From: Epinephelus fuscoguttatus
Lineage: Eukaryota; Chordata; Actinopteri; Perciformes; Serranidae
Direction of reading: 5' to 3'
Assembly (NCBI RefSeq): GCF_011397635.1
Contig: NC_064774.1
Coordinates: 1,550,520-1,614,519 of the forward strand
Length of the DNA stretch: 64,000 bases
Shown: positions 11,003-21,072 of the stretch, piece by piece
How the letters are laid out: each line of letters starts with the position of its first letter
Numbering within the stretch: the first letter of the stretch is position 1
The notes under the pieces: generated by a model
What the model saw: only the letters and a program-made list of their open reading frames with translations
Told to the model about the DNA's origin: nothing
Databases searched by the model: none
Position numbers and translations under genes: made by a program

Positions 11003-11108
11003 CTGACCGTCAGGCTCCTAGCCTCACAGTCCTCCTGCTATCACCTTCACCAGTGGAAGTTTCTTCTCCCGCACCGCAGCGTCGTCTCGACCACAGAGGA
11101 AACCAAAC

Positions 11109-11172
11109 ATGTCCCACATCATGAAGGTGTTTCTGCTCCTGGCTGTCATCATCTGCATCTCTACAGCTCAGA
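11109..11172 (+). CDS. CXC chemokine exon 1 (signal peptide)
   Basis: ATG at 11109 begins MSHIMKVFLLLAVIICISTA, and the exon ends at CAGA/gtgagt in phase 1. The hydrophobic core and terminal TAQ fit a signal peptide with cleavage near the exon end. Confidence 0.92.
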
Positions 11173-14047
11173 GTGAGTGTTTATTCAGTATTAGTGACTC
11201 TGACAGAGACACTGTGGGGCTCATTCTGTACTTTGTTTGTTTTACCGAAGATTTGTTTTAATCAACAGATGACTTATTCAAAAACATAAGAGGCAGAGAA
11301 CAAAAACCAAAACAATCAAACAAAAAAAAATTCAATTAAATAAATTAAATTCGATGTAATCAAATTAAATTAAGTTAAATTAAATTACATTAAATAAAAT
11401 TAAAGTGAATTGAATTAAATCAAATTAAATTAAATTCAATTCAATTCAATTAAATTAAATTAAAGGATACTATTCTTTAAATACAGAGAGGATACACTAA
11501 AACTAAACCTACGGGCAGTGCCAGCCGTGGCATAGGCAGTCTAGGTGAATGCTAAGGGCGCCATCAGCCACAGGGGGCGCCACAGATGGGGGAATCTGTT
11601 TATTTTTGAGTCATTTTGAGTTATTTTGAAATATGACATAATGTCACAACAACATAACTCCAGAGCAAAGCCTACTAAATAACAGAGAGGCATATTTTGG
11701 GCCCCCAGCCCCCCCTCCCCAGATTGTTGCACTTCACCTGCTCTCTGGGGGAGATGGGCGGAGTTATCTGACGTCACGTGAACCCCCAAAGGAAAAGCAC
11801 TCTGATGCTCACTCAGTTATCACGGCACTACTGAGAGGAGTGGATGTGGAGAGAAGGAACATGACATCAGCAGGAGGAGAGCTCCTTAAGTTAGCTGTTA
11901 GCCGTTAGCAGTTAGCAGCTAGTTATCATTACCTCTAAGCAGCTTGCTGAGGTTGCACTGATTTGCATTGTGACCCGTTCAAGCTCTATTCAGTAAAAAA
12001 TTATATTGGGTGAACGTAAATTCTAATATTCTCATGATGTGTTCAATGTTATCTTGTAAATTGTAGCTTTGGGTGAGACACTTGTAAAATAGTAAATAAA
12101 AAATAGTAGAAAATAATAAAAAGGCTGTTTTTCATGTGAAGGAAGGTCATGTTAAAGGTCGTTTCATAAATGTGTATTACTGAATTTGTGCATATTTAAA
12201 GTTAGTGTAATGTAGGACTGAATGACTTTAAAACTTAATTTTCTTATTTTTTATTGTGTGGATTCCCGTGTTTCCCTGGGACAAAAAAAAAAGAGAAAAT
12301 TATGTTGTAAATTTTATTATTATTTTACACTAATATATTATTTTATTATTTATTCTTCTGAACAAGTTAATTTGCAATGTTTTTTTATTGATTTATATGA
12401 TTATTATAACACATGTACAACATGTTACAGAACACAAATTAGCTCATATTTTAATCTGATGTTTTATTAGCTATAGGGAGTTTATTTTCATTTTGGCCTC
12501 AGGGACATTTTGACATACGATGGGCTCATGAGTGGATCAGAAAAGATCAAAGTTGGGAAAGAAGAAGCTGTTTGTCATTTTATAGGCTACATTTATACAT
12601 GTTTTGGTGGAAGAATTCTTATTAAATGTTTTTTTTTTTTGTCCTTTGTCTTTCTCCGTACAGTGGGCCGCCAGTCAGGAAGGTGTCTGTGTGAACGCGT
12701 CAGGAACATAATCCCATCGAAGTCCAACGTAAAGGAAGTCAAGATCTACCAAGCGACCATCTTCTGCGACAGAGTGGAGATTGTGTAAGACGTCTTTAAT
12801 TAATGCCAGTGCTGATGGTTGCTGACTTATTTTTCTGTCTTTGGTTTTGTATTTTGCACATTCTCGTTCCCTTTTTGGATTTTTAATTAAAATGTTTGTT
12901 TTACATTGTGTTCCCTTGTATTGACCCCAGGAAGAGAGAGTTGTCCCCTCGTGGTGGCTATGGAGACCCGTATAAATAAATAAATTTGATTTGAAATAAA
13001 TACAAAAAGAGATTTGATAATAAGATATTTTTGTGCTCATGTATTACCAGTATTAAAATGTAAAAAAAACAAAACAAAACAAAAAGTCTCCATACTGCTC
13101 GTGTGGTGTCCGTTAGCCGCCACATTCAAATTCAAAGACACCATTTAAACCACGTTTTTCGCCTGAATGTCGACTGTAGCCTCTCAGACCAGAGCTGCCC
13201 GCATGTTCGTGAGGTACACAAGCGCCGGCGCGACATGGCATCAACGAGATTTCACAATACCTGCACACCTGTGTTCACACGCTACCAGGAAGCGACTCAC
13301 ACAACAGAGAGAGAGATCTCATTGATCCCATCTCGCGCCATTGCTCTGGTCTGAGAGGCTACAGTTGACATTTAGGCTAAAAACGTTGTGTAAATGGCGT
13401 CTTTTCAGTTCGAGTTTCAATGTCGTGGCTTACGGACACTTGGATTACACCACATGAGCAGCATGGAGACATTTTGTGTTTTTTTTGTGTTCTTTTTTGA
13501 CATTTTAAAACTGGTCACCGTTCACTTCAGTCGCACTGGATCTGGCTGCAGCGCTATTTTCATTTTAGAGTAAACGATCGCTTTGATCTGAAAACGGCTA
13601 TACTTCACAAACTATTCAATTAAATGGTTCATTTCTTACACTCTAGGATATTTTTGTCAGATTTGCAGCAAGGATTGCTGGGTAATGTGTCTGCTGATGT
13701 TGTCCAGTGTCAAGCCCGTTATAACTTCCTCACGCCACTGGTTCCGCCTCAGTTCATAACAGTCAACTTCAGTCCTGCCTGACGTATTTATTTAGCAGTT
13801 TACATTAAATGAAGAGAGTCTGACCTCACCTCCACCGTCCGTTTCAACAGGGTCACCAAGAAAAACGGCTTTCGTTACTGCCTGGACCCCGAGCTGGACG
13901 CTGTGCAGAAACTCCTGGCCTCCCTCGTGTGAGTGCATGAATCCCATCCTCATCCTCTGAGTGACAATCTGTCAGTGTTGTGACGTGTCTAACGTGCGTC
14001 CTGCTTGTTTTATTGTCATATACAGGAAACCGAAAACAACAGCCTGA
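11109..14047 (+). CDS. CXC chemokine, CXCL9/10/11-like (four exons, 94 aa)
   Basis: The coding exons are 11109-11172, 12664-12784, 13851-13928 and 14026-14047. All introns are GT-AG and the phases agree (1, 2, 2). The 94-aa product starts with a hydrophobic signal peptide (about residues 1-21, MKVFLLLAVIICISTAQ). The mature part has CLC at 29-31, with C56 and C72 making the two usual disulphides. SGR stands before CLC, so there is no ELR motif, as in the interferon-inducible CXCR3-ligand group. The middle is VRNIIPSKSNVKEVKIY, and the C-terminal helix is DPELDAVQKLLASL with a basic tail. Four-exon structure with a tiny last exon is standard for CXC chemokines. Such proteins are secreted and attract leukocytes. 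Exact orthology (CXCL11-like or a fish-specific CXCL) cannot be settled by eye. A second ATG at codon 5 is an alternative start. Confidence 0.93.
11318..11466. repeat. (TTAAA)n/(TTAAAT)n array in chemokine intron 1
   Basis: Near-tandem ttaaattaaat and caattcaatt units run for about 150 bases with few interruptions. Confidence 0.8.
12664..12784 (+). CDS. CXC chemokine exon 2 (CLC motif and first strands)
   Basis: It follows a strong pyrimidine tract and the tacag acceptor. It encodes MGRQSGRCLCERVRNIIPSK and on to IFCDRVEIV, with three of the four cysteines, and ends at ATTGT/gtaaga in phase 2. Confidence 0.93.
13081..13475. mobile_element. ~395-bp foldback MITE in chemokine intron 2
   Basis: The left arm (about 13081-13192, starting aaaaagtctccatactgctc) is the reverse complement of the right arm (about 13344-13475, ending gcatggagacatttt). 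Arms of more than 100 bases flank a unique centre. No coding capacity is seen. Confidence 0.75.
13851..13928 (+). CDS. CXC chemokine exon 3 (fourth cysteine and C-terminal helix)
   Basis: The exon begins after tttcaacag, completes a Val codon, and reads VTKKNGFRYCLDPELDAVQK then LLASL. It ends at CTCGT/gtgagt in phase 2. Confidence 0.92.
14026..14047 (+). CDS. CXC chemokine exon 4 (last 7 codons)
   Basis: After the atatacag acceptor the exon completes a Val codon and reads KPKTTA then TGA at 14045-14047. A short basic last exon is typical of the family. Confidence 0.85.
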
Positions 14048-14310
14048 TCAACTGAGCTCCCGTCCACCAGCACGGACCAATGAGAAGTTTGATGACCTCT
14101 GACCCACCAAACGCACTTTCAGTGAATGTAGACGTGACATGAGTGAAAGCTTTATATCTATTTATCTCATATTTATACTGACAGCACTGAGACTGTGTCT
14201 CCGCTCTATTTTATTTCCTTGTTTTTTAAATGTGACTTGTGAACCAAACGGTTTGTATTTTGGGAATTTAGGAGTTTTTTAATTAATAAAAAAAAATAAA
14301 AAAAAATCAA
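14048..14310 (+). other. chemokine 3' UTR
   Basis: The non-coding stretch after the stop holds ATTTA pentamers near 14160-14176, as in unstable cytokine mRNAs. A poly(A) signal AATAAA stands at 14285-14290. Confidence 0.55.
14285..14290 (+). terminator. poly(A) signal of the chemokine gene
   Basis: AATAAA lies 238 bases after the stop codon and is followed by A-rich then GT-rich sequence (gattgttttttgttctg). Confidence 0.6.
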
Positions 14311-14433
14311 AGAAGCACTGAGTGATTGTTTTTTGTTCTGAGCCTGACACTGCTTTAGTATTATTATATGATTATGTCTGTCTTTATATCTCTCTTATTG
14401 TTTTTTGTTTGGACTATGTTTTTTATTATTATA

Positions 14434-14469
<36 letters not shown>

Positions 14470-15340
14470 GTTATAGGCCTATATTTTATGTGGTTCTTTA
14501 ATTTTATATTACTCTGTTAGTCTTATCACTGTTTGAATAGTATTTAAATCTATTGTATTAAATGTCTATTGTTTCTCATGCACTGGTCTCAAAATCTTAT
14601 TATTATCATTATTATTATTATTATTATTATTGATTTATTTTATCATTTTTATTTTAATTATTATCTCAGACTAAATAATTATCAAATTTTTTTCACTAGA
14701 CTTGCTTTTTGATTCAAAACCAGGCCTCTACTATATCATTATTTTTTTTAAATGCGAATAATAAGAATACGAAAGACAGAAGAAAGAAGGAAGAAGAATT
14801 TTACTGGCCAAAAGTATTGACTAAAAGTTAATAATTATTTAATTTTTTATTTATGAAGTTAATAATGACAATTAAAAAATAAATTAAAAAATAGATCAAT
14901 AATAATAAGAAGAACAATAATAATTATTATAATAATAATAACAATTAAACACTGAGACAATAAAAATGTAACAAAATACATTTCAAATCTATTAAAACAG
15001 TAACTAGAGGAAAACAGAGTGAAAGGACCCCATAATGGTAAAATATATATTAATAGTAATAATATTATGGTAGAGGCTTGTAATGAGCAGTAAGTATAAT
15101 GACGTATAGTAAAGTGTTGGGACTATATGTTGATCATTATTTTAAGAAATAATAAAAACAAATTGTTTATCAATAATAATAATAATCATAATCATAATAA
15201 TAATAGTAATAATACAGTAGAGGAAGTATAGTGAATTTTTTTTTATTAGGCCTATGTATTGTGACTAAAAGTTGATGATTATTTTGTCTCAGTTAATAAT
15301 AAAGATTGAATAAATTAAATTAAATAAAAACACATTTTTT
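14311..15340. repeat. AT-rich region with (ATT)n and (AAT)n tracts
   Basis: (ATT)n tracts lie at about 14426-14470 and 14605-14632. Complementary (AAT)n tracts lie at about 14900-14942 and 15170-15215. No exon is seen. The mirrored tract types suggest a loose inverted structure. Confidence 0.6.
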
Positions 15341-15382
15341 TGTTGGGGGAAAAAAACACTGAGGGGCGCGTGACCAGATTCG

Positions 15383-15390
15383 TGACGTCA
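15383..15390. promoter_or_regulatory. CRE (CREB/ATF) consensus
   Basis: A perfect palindromic TGACGTCA lies in the CpG-rich region upstream of fbxw7 alpha. Confidence 0.5.
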
Positions 15391-15396
15391 TCAAAC

Positions 15397-15405
15397 GGCG
15401 CCAAA
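15397..15405 (-). promoter_or_regulatory. E2F-like site
   Basis: The minus strand reads tttggcgcc, matching the E2F consensus TTTSSCGC. It lies 6 bases from the CRE. Confidence 0.4.
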
Positions 15406-15959
15406 CAAAGCTCCATGTGCAAGCGGGGCGAAGCAGCGCAGAGAAGAGTTTGGTGTGTTTTTAGTCCGTGACAGAAAAACAAGACTCTGAATGAAAACAC
15501 AAACCTGCAGCGGAGAAGTTTAACTTGGAGATGACGTGTTGGATTTCGAGCTGAAATATCCACAGAAGAAGAAAAGACGAGGAATAAAGAAGGAGGAGGA
15601 GAAGAAATCCCGGCGTTTAAAATTTAAAGTCCGGAGGAGAGAACTCTGCGTTTATTAAAGGTCGGTCTGGTTTATTTTACAACTTTATCTCTACCCTAAC
15701 ATTACTGACGTCTGTTAAAGGTGTTTCAGTAAAGTTTAGCTGTGAAGTAAATGTTCCTGCTGCATTCATGTGTCTGTGAAGAGCAGCACTAACCTCTGAG
15801 ATGTAACGTTAGTGGGGAAGTATGAAGCAACATAAAACTGAAGTGAAAACACCCAGAGTTGTATTTCCACACAGGATGTGAGTTACTGAAGCACTGTAAG
15901 ATGTTTACAGCACTGGACAAGGACATGCTGTCATGGAATATAATATAATGAGTCTGTTT

Positions 15960-16430
15960 CCTTCAGTGTTTGAGCACCTGGAAATATGAATCGCTGTGTT
16001 TTGTTACCTCAGAGTGAGCCGTGTGTATCTACACAGGGAGCAGGTCCTCGTCAGCTCCCGGTTAAAACCTCCTCAACAACTCTGACTGGGAGAAGTTTCG
16101 GATGGTCTCAATCTGCAGCTACAGGCCTCTACAGCCCAGTTTGCAAGCGTCCCCATGTTTGGTCCCCCCTCTGTTGGGGTACCGAGCACACAGATGTGCT
16201 ACTAAAAGGTGGAGCTGTGAACACTGCAGTCTGATTGGTCAGTAGAGGACGCTCACTCTGCTCAGGGCTGACTTGTGTCTGGTTTTGAGGCTCATGTAAC
16301 CACTGTTCATACTGTGGAGAGTTTTATTAGTAAACTGTAACTATAAAATGAGAGGATGTTTTGCTGCCTCTCACAGCAGCTGGAGTCTGAGAAAAAATAA
16401 CTTCATTCACTGGGCCGACTGCCGGAGACT
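15960..16430. repeat. interspersed repeat fragment
   Basis: The part at 16340-16429 recurs as its reverse complement at 22922-23030 (both contain the cagcagctggagtctgag block). The 5' part (gagccgtgtgtatctacaca) resembles a repeat I know from other fish. An 82-codon open frame inside is probably not coding. Confidence 0.6.
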
Positions 16431-16434
16431 TTTA

Positions 16435-17531
16435 AGGTGCTGACACACCGTCGGCCAATGTCGGGCTGTCTGTGAGCGTCTGTCGCCCTAGTCTTTGCAT
16501 TGTGTCCCGCACTGTTGGCACTAGTCAAACCCCTGTCGGCGGCTTTTCTGCCGATTGAGCGTGTTGAATCAGTGGCAGAGCTTGTTGGTGAGAGAGATCA
16601 CTCTGATTGGCTGTTCAGGTTTTATTCCCTCGCCCCTGTAGCGAGTGAATCTGCCTGTAGTGAAACAGGTGTTTCCTCCTCAGGCTCCACTTCACTCAGC
16701 TGCCCCACAGACCCGCTGCTGCTTCTTCCCACTTTAACCTGAATAACAAACCGGAGCTAGCTGGGAGCATGACCAGAGGGAAGCACAGCCAGCTGTTGCG
16801 TCGTCTACGTCGACCTGTGTCAGTTGCATTTGAACACACTGCAAAGACGTCATCTTACGGCCAAGGAGCACGTACGTTCTGCGCCTGCGTGAGAGAGAGC
16901 GGAGTGAGAGAGTGGTACATCCTGTCAGCCGAGGGGTTTCCTATCTGTGCAGCCGAGCACCGCAGCACCTCCACGGACTATTACATCCAGACGGTCCCGG
17001 TGTTTCCTCCGCAGGCTCCACTTCACTCAGCTGCCCGATAAACCCGCTGCTTCTTCCCACTTTAACCTGAATAACAAACCAGGGCTCGGTGCTCCGGTTG
17101 GATCCAAACGGAGAGGCGGGGCTAGCTCAGAGACTAGCGGAGGCTAACTGGCTGTGCTTCCCTCTGGTCATGCTGCAGCTAACGCTCCACTAGCCTCCCA
17201 GCTAGCCCATTTGTTATTCAGGTTAAAGTGTGAAGAAGCAGCGGGTCTGTGGGGCAGCTGAGTGAAGTGGAGCCTGAGGAGGAAGCACCTGTTTCACTAC
17301 AGGCAGATTCACTCGCTACAGGGGCGAGGGAATAAAACCTGAACAGCCAATCAGAGTGATCTCTCTCACCAACAAGCTCTGCTGCTGATTCAACACGCTC
17401 AATCGGCCGAAAAGCCGCCGACGTGAAAGTGCCGACGGTGCAGGACACACTGCAAAAACTAGGGTGACAGACGCTCACCAACTGCCCGACTTTGGTCGAC
17501 GGCCGACCGTCGGCTTGGTGTGTCAGGGCCT
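16435..17531. mobile_element. PIF/Harbinger-like palindromic element with TTA target duplication
   Basis: The terminal repeats are aggtgctgacacacc (16435-16449) and ggtgtgtcagggcct (17517-17531). TTA flanks both ends (16432-16434 and 17532-17534), the 3-bp duplication of Harbinger transposons. Arms of about 360 bases are inverted copies of each other. No transposase is seen. The left arm of a related second element (16797-17145) lies inside it. Confidence 0.75.
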
Positions 17532-18790
17532 TTAGCCTCCCAGCTAGCCCCGGCTCTCCGTTTGGATCCAACCGGAGCACCGAGCCCTGGTTTGTTATTC
17601 AGGTTAAAGTGGGAAGAAGCAGCGGGTTTATCGGGCAGCTGAGTGAAGTGGAGCCTGAGGAGGAAACACCGGGACCGTCTGGATGTAATAGTCCGTGGAG
17701 GTGCTGCGGTGCTCGGCTGCACAGATAGGAAACCCCTCGGCTGACAGGATGTACCACTCTCTCACTCCGCTCTCTCTCACGCAGGCGCAGAAATTAGGGT
17801 TGGGACTGTTAGGATTTTAACGATTCCGATTCCTCTTACCGATTCCTACATTATGTTCATTGTACTTGCTATACTTAAACAAGTATATAATAAACACAAA
17901 TGCAATCATACAAATACAAAAACTTCATTCTAACTGTTGCACAGTACAATTAGATGAAAATACACATTTGTGTGTGGTGTGTATTTCAGATTTAGAGCTT
18001 GTATCATCTCCCTGAGAATATATAACAACAAAAAGTGATTCTCTGATTTCTACAGTAACACTATTACCTCAAATTAACCACAGCAATGTAATAAAAAATA
18101 CTTATATGCACTCATGCTTGGGCACTGTTATTTACGTGACAACACCTGAACAGAACACACACACACACAGCTCTTTGTTTCTACCGCTCCCCTCGCTGGA
18201 AGTCTCGGACCTCCCGCCGCCCGCCTCTGCCTTGATTAAACACTGAAAATTAAATAAAAGAGGGAGACAGGTGTCTCCTATTTTATCTTATTTTGTTATA
18301 TTTCTCCCTCTCCTCTCGCTGGAAGCCGGCTCGGACCTCCCTCCACCCGCTCCCGTCTCAAACACGGAGGTCTCCCTCTCTGCGGAGCACCCACGGCGCA
18401 CGCCCGGCCTGTTAAATAGCATGTAACCATGACAACTGTGTGACACAAACTAACTAACTAACTAACTAAATTAAATAACATCGAGCTCGGTCAGGTTCGG
18501 ACAGAAATATGCGCCCGTGCTGCACTCTAATGGAAATGCACGTGACGTTGTTTTTTTTTTTTGTTTTTTTTGTTTTTTTTTTTACAATCTAGGAATCGTT
18601 TGTAGGAACGGTTACTCCAAATGTGATGGAACCAGTTCCAGAACTGGAACTTTGGACCCGGTTCCAAAAAAGAACCGGTTCCGGATCCCAACCCTAGTTC
18701 AAATGCAACTGACACAGGGCGACGTGAGGCGACGTAGACGGCGCAGCAGTTGGCTTTCGTCGCTGCTAGTTCTTTGATGTCGGTTTGGTG
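16797..18790. mobile_element. second Harbinger-like element, interlocked with the first and split by a hAT element
   Basis: The arm at 16797-17145 is the reverse complement of 17535-17794 plus 18697-18790. Shared text includes cctgtgtcagttgcatttga and its complement. The right end (cggtttggtgtgtccg) resembles the terminus of the neighbouring element. A hAT-like element at 17795-18696 sits in the right arm, with loss of about 35 bases of arm sequence. Confidence 0.65.
17795..18696. mobile_element. hAT-like non-autonomous element (~900 bp)
   Basis: The ends tagggttggga (17795-17805) and tcccaaccct with a final a (18686-18696) are perfect inverted repeats. The subterminal parts (ttaacgattccgattcct and gaaccggttccggat) are typical of fish hAT elements. 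The flanking 8-mers (gcagaaat, gttcaaat) only partly agree. No transposase frame survives. Confidence 0.7.
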
Positions 18791-18859
18791 TGTCCGCACG
18801 AAAGCGTTTGGAAATGGGTTTAAATCCCCCTGAATCGTACACACTGGTTGATATCCAGA

Positions 18860-19002
18860 ATATATCCAAAAGGTCAAAGGTCAACTTCACTGTGACATCA
18901 TCATGTTCTGCATAAAACACTTCTCTGGTCATTATTAAACGTCATATCTCAGGAACAGAAGGGGAGACATTTGGTCGGAGACTGAGTTGGTGACACTGAT
19001 CT
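18860..19002. repeat. ~143-bp repeat unit carrying a DR1 motif
   Basis: It is almost identical to 46412-46554. It holds AGGTCAAAGGTCA (18871-18883), a perfect direct repeat with one-base spacing, the consensus site of PPAR/RXR, HNF4 and COUP-TF. Confidence 0.75.
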
Positions 19003-19125
19003 TCTCCTCATGTTTTCACTGACATGGTGTAAACTCGGTGTGTGGAGGCGTACACCTCTGGGCGGTAATTCTAGTCACAATTACTCTAATTAATGTGCTG
19101 ATGTTGCTCTTTGTGTCTTTTTCAG

Positions 19126-19694
19126 GATGCTTCTCTCTCCTGCTGCTGTGTGACGAACCAAAGATGGACAGAGAACACCAAGAAAGGAGAGAGGAGGAGG
19201 CGGAGGAGGAGAGGACAAGTGGACTGGGAGAGAAGGACAGAATACTAAAAACTCCACCCAGGAGGAGAGAAGAGGAGGTAGACGAAGAGGAGGAGGAGGA
19301 GGAGGAGGAGATGATGAAGGCAGGTGCCAAAGACAAAGAGATTGGTGGACACACTCCGATCTCTGCCTCCTCCTCCCTCACCTCCTTTCCTTTCCTCACC
19401 TCCTCTGTGTGCCGAGGAAGAGGAGGCGGAGGAGGAGGCGAGGACGGGGAGGAAGACGAGGTCAGAGTCGCCATAGTCACCATCGAGGATGAGTCCTGTC
19501 CGTCCGAGCCTTTTGGCACGGAGACGACCAATCAGATCACACGGACAGAGGACGGAGGAGACGTAATGAAGGAAGGAGAGACCGAAAGAGTGAAAGAGAA
19601 GGATGAGGAGGAGGCAAACTGCGATGAAAGAGAGGATGAGGAGGAGGAGGAGAAGGCAGAAGTGACGTCACCATCGCTTCACCTGCAGAATCAG
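19126..19694 (+). CDS. fbxw7: fbxw7 alpha-specific first coding exon (coding from 19164)
   Basis: The acceptor is tctttttcag (ends 19125). ATG at 19164 has A at -3 and G at +4 and opens 177 codons of Glu/Asp/Arg-rich sequence ([17 protein letters not shown], then [13 protein letters not shown]). It ends LHLQNQ at CAG/gtagga in phase 0, which joins exactly to MKRKLDHG at 39181. Mammalian FBXW7 alpha also has a low-complexity acidic N-terminus and is nuclear. Bases 19126-19163 are leader. Confidence 0.85.
19127..19153 (+). other. short upstream ORF in fbxw7 alpha leader
   Basis: The first ATG after the acceptor (19126) opens a frame of eight codons (MLLSPAAV) ending in TGA, 10 bases before the alpha start codon. 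It could lower alpha translation if the leader includes the whole exon. Confidence 0.45.
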
Positions 19695-20688
19695 GTAGGA
19701 CTGTTCATCAAGTCTGTTTCAACAAGAGCTCAGTTGGGATTTAACAGTGAAGGAGCATAACTGAATACTTTTACTCGATTACAAATTCAAGCTTTTACAA
19801 CCACTGTTGTATACGAAGACGTATAAAGAGTAGTGCAACAGCAACTGTCAGAGACAACGTTCCACATCACACTTGAGTGAGCTGGATTGGACCAATGATT
19901 GGCTCCGAACACACTCACATGTCACATGTCCTCAGTAAACGACACCAGTGCAGCACAGTGAAGCTTAAACATCACGGTAAGACAACAGTGAAAGTTAAGC
20001 AGCGTAGATGTGCGGGTTCAGCCAGCAGGTGGCGACGTTACACACTCTGTGAACGACACAGCAGACAGCAGCACACCTGTGTGTTTGTGGCATTCAGGTA
20101 CCAGTCGATGACGTCAGCGTCTTTGTGTGTGGCGTTCAGGTGCCATTGTGTCTCCTGTTTTGTCGTCTTTATAAACAAGGGGAACACCAGCTGCTGTGTG
20201 TGTGTGTGTGAGAGACAAAGTGTGTGTCCTCCTCTTACTTTTAAGTTTGAAAACAATACTGCATTTTAAAGACAATTTAATGTTTATTTTCCCAAATAAT
20301 GAGTCATTTATAGTTTTATTTTGTTGTATTCTTTGACTTAATTTCCCCTCCACCTTATTGCTTTTATATAGATGAGTTAATGGTAAATACATTTAACATA
20401 AGTTCGTTAATAAGACAGAGCCAACTGTAAATTTACCAACTGTGCTGCACACTGTGTTTTCTGGGGTCAGAAAGAATTTGATCCATTTTTGTTTCCAGTT
20501 GATATTGTCCACTGAGATGTAGTGGAGTAAATTATAATGTTGTGTTAAGTGGAAATACTTCAGTAACGTACAAGTACACACTCACAGACAGTAGGTGTGT
20601 GTGCAGGAATGTGCAGCAGTGAACATTCCTCAGATTCCTCCATCGGGATCATGGGATATGAAGTCTCCTCCCATGGGAACTGTTAGCT

Positions 20689-20748
<60 letters not shown>

Positions 20749-21024
20749 CCATACTGGTACAGAACCAGTACCACACCCTCCTCATGCTGGGACACCTGAT
20801 GAGTAGTGAACGTGTAGTGCTCTCTGTGACCACTAGAGGCAGCGCTGTTATTAAAATCAAAGCTGATTATTGAAGCTCAGATTTGGTGATGTTCAAGTGT
20901 GTGTGTGTGTGTGTGTGTGTGTCAGACAGTCAGACAGATTGGAAAAACTAGGGCACTAATCTGGTGAGACATGCTCTGTAATCTAAGAGCATTTTTTTCT
21001 AGATTACTACACATATAGAAGATT

Positions 21025-21072
<48 letters not shown>

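Larger units (their letters stand above)
15355..15660 (+). promoter_or_regulatory. CpG-rich probable promoter/5' UTR of fbxw7 alpha
   Basis: After 1 kb of AT-rich DNA, this stretch is GC- and CpG-rich. It holds a perfect CRE TGACGTCA (15383-15390) and, on the minus strand, the E2F-type site tttggcgcc (15397-15405). A noncoding first exon probably starts near 15400-15450 and joins the acidic exon at 19126. Its donor was not identified with confidence. Confidence 0.5.

Noticed and set aside
16500..17728. Open frames of 66-120 codons on both strands with near-identical peptides
   Set aside because: They mirror each other because they lie in the inverted arms of Harbinger-like elements; no transposase or DNA-binding motif is present.
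19016..19531. 171-codon minus-strand frame opposite the fbxw7 alpha exon
   Set aside because: It is the antisense shadow of the Glu-rich coding exon (Ser/Pro runs opposite GAG/GAA codons). The + strand has splice sites that join to fbxw7 in phase.
20822..20845. Second CTCF-like motif (ccactagaggcagcg)
   Set aside because: It misses one of the invariant G positions of the core, so it was not called.
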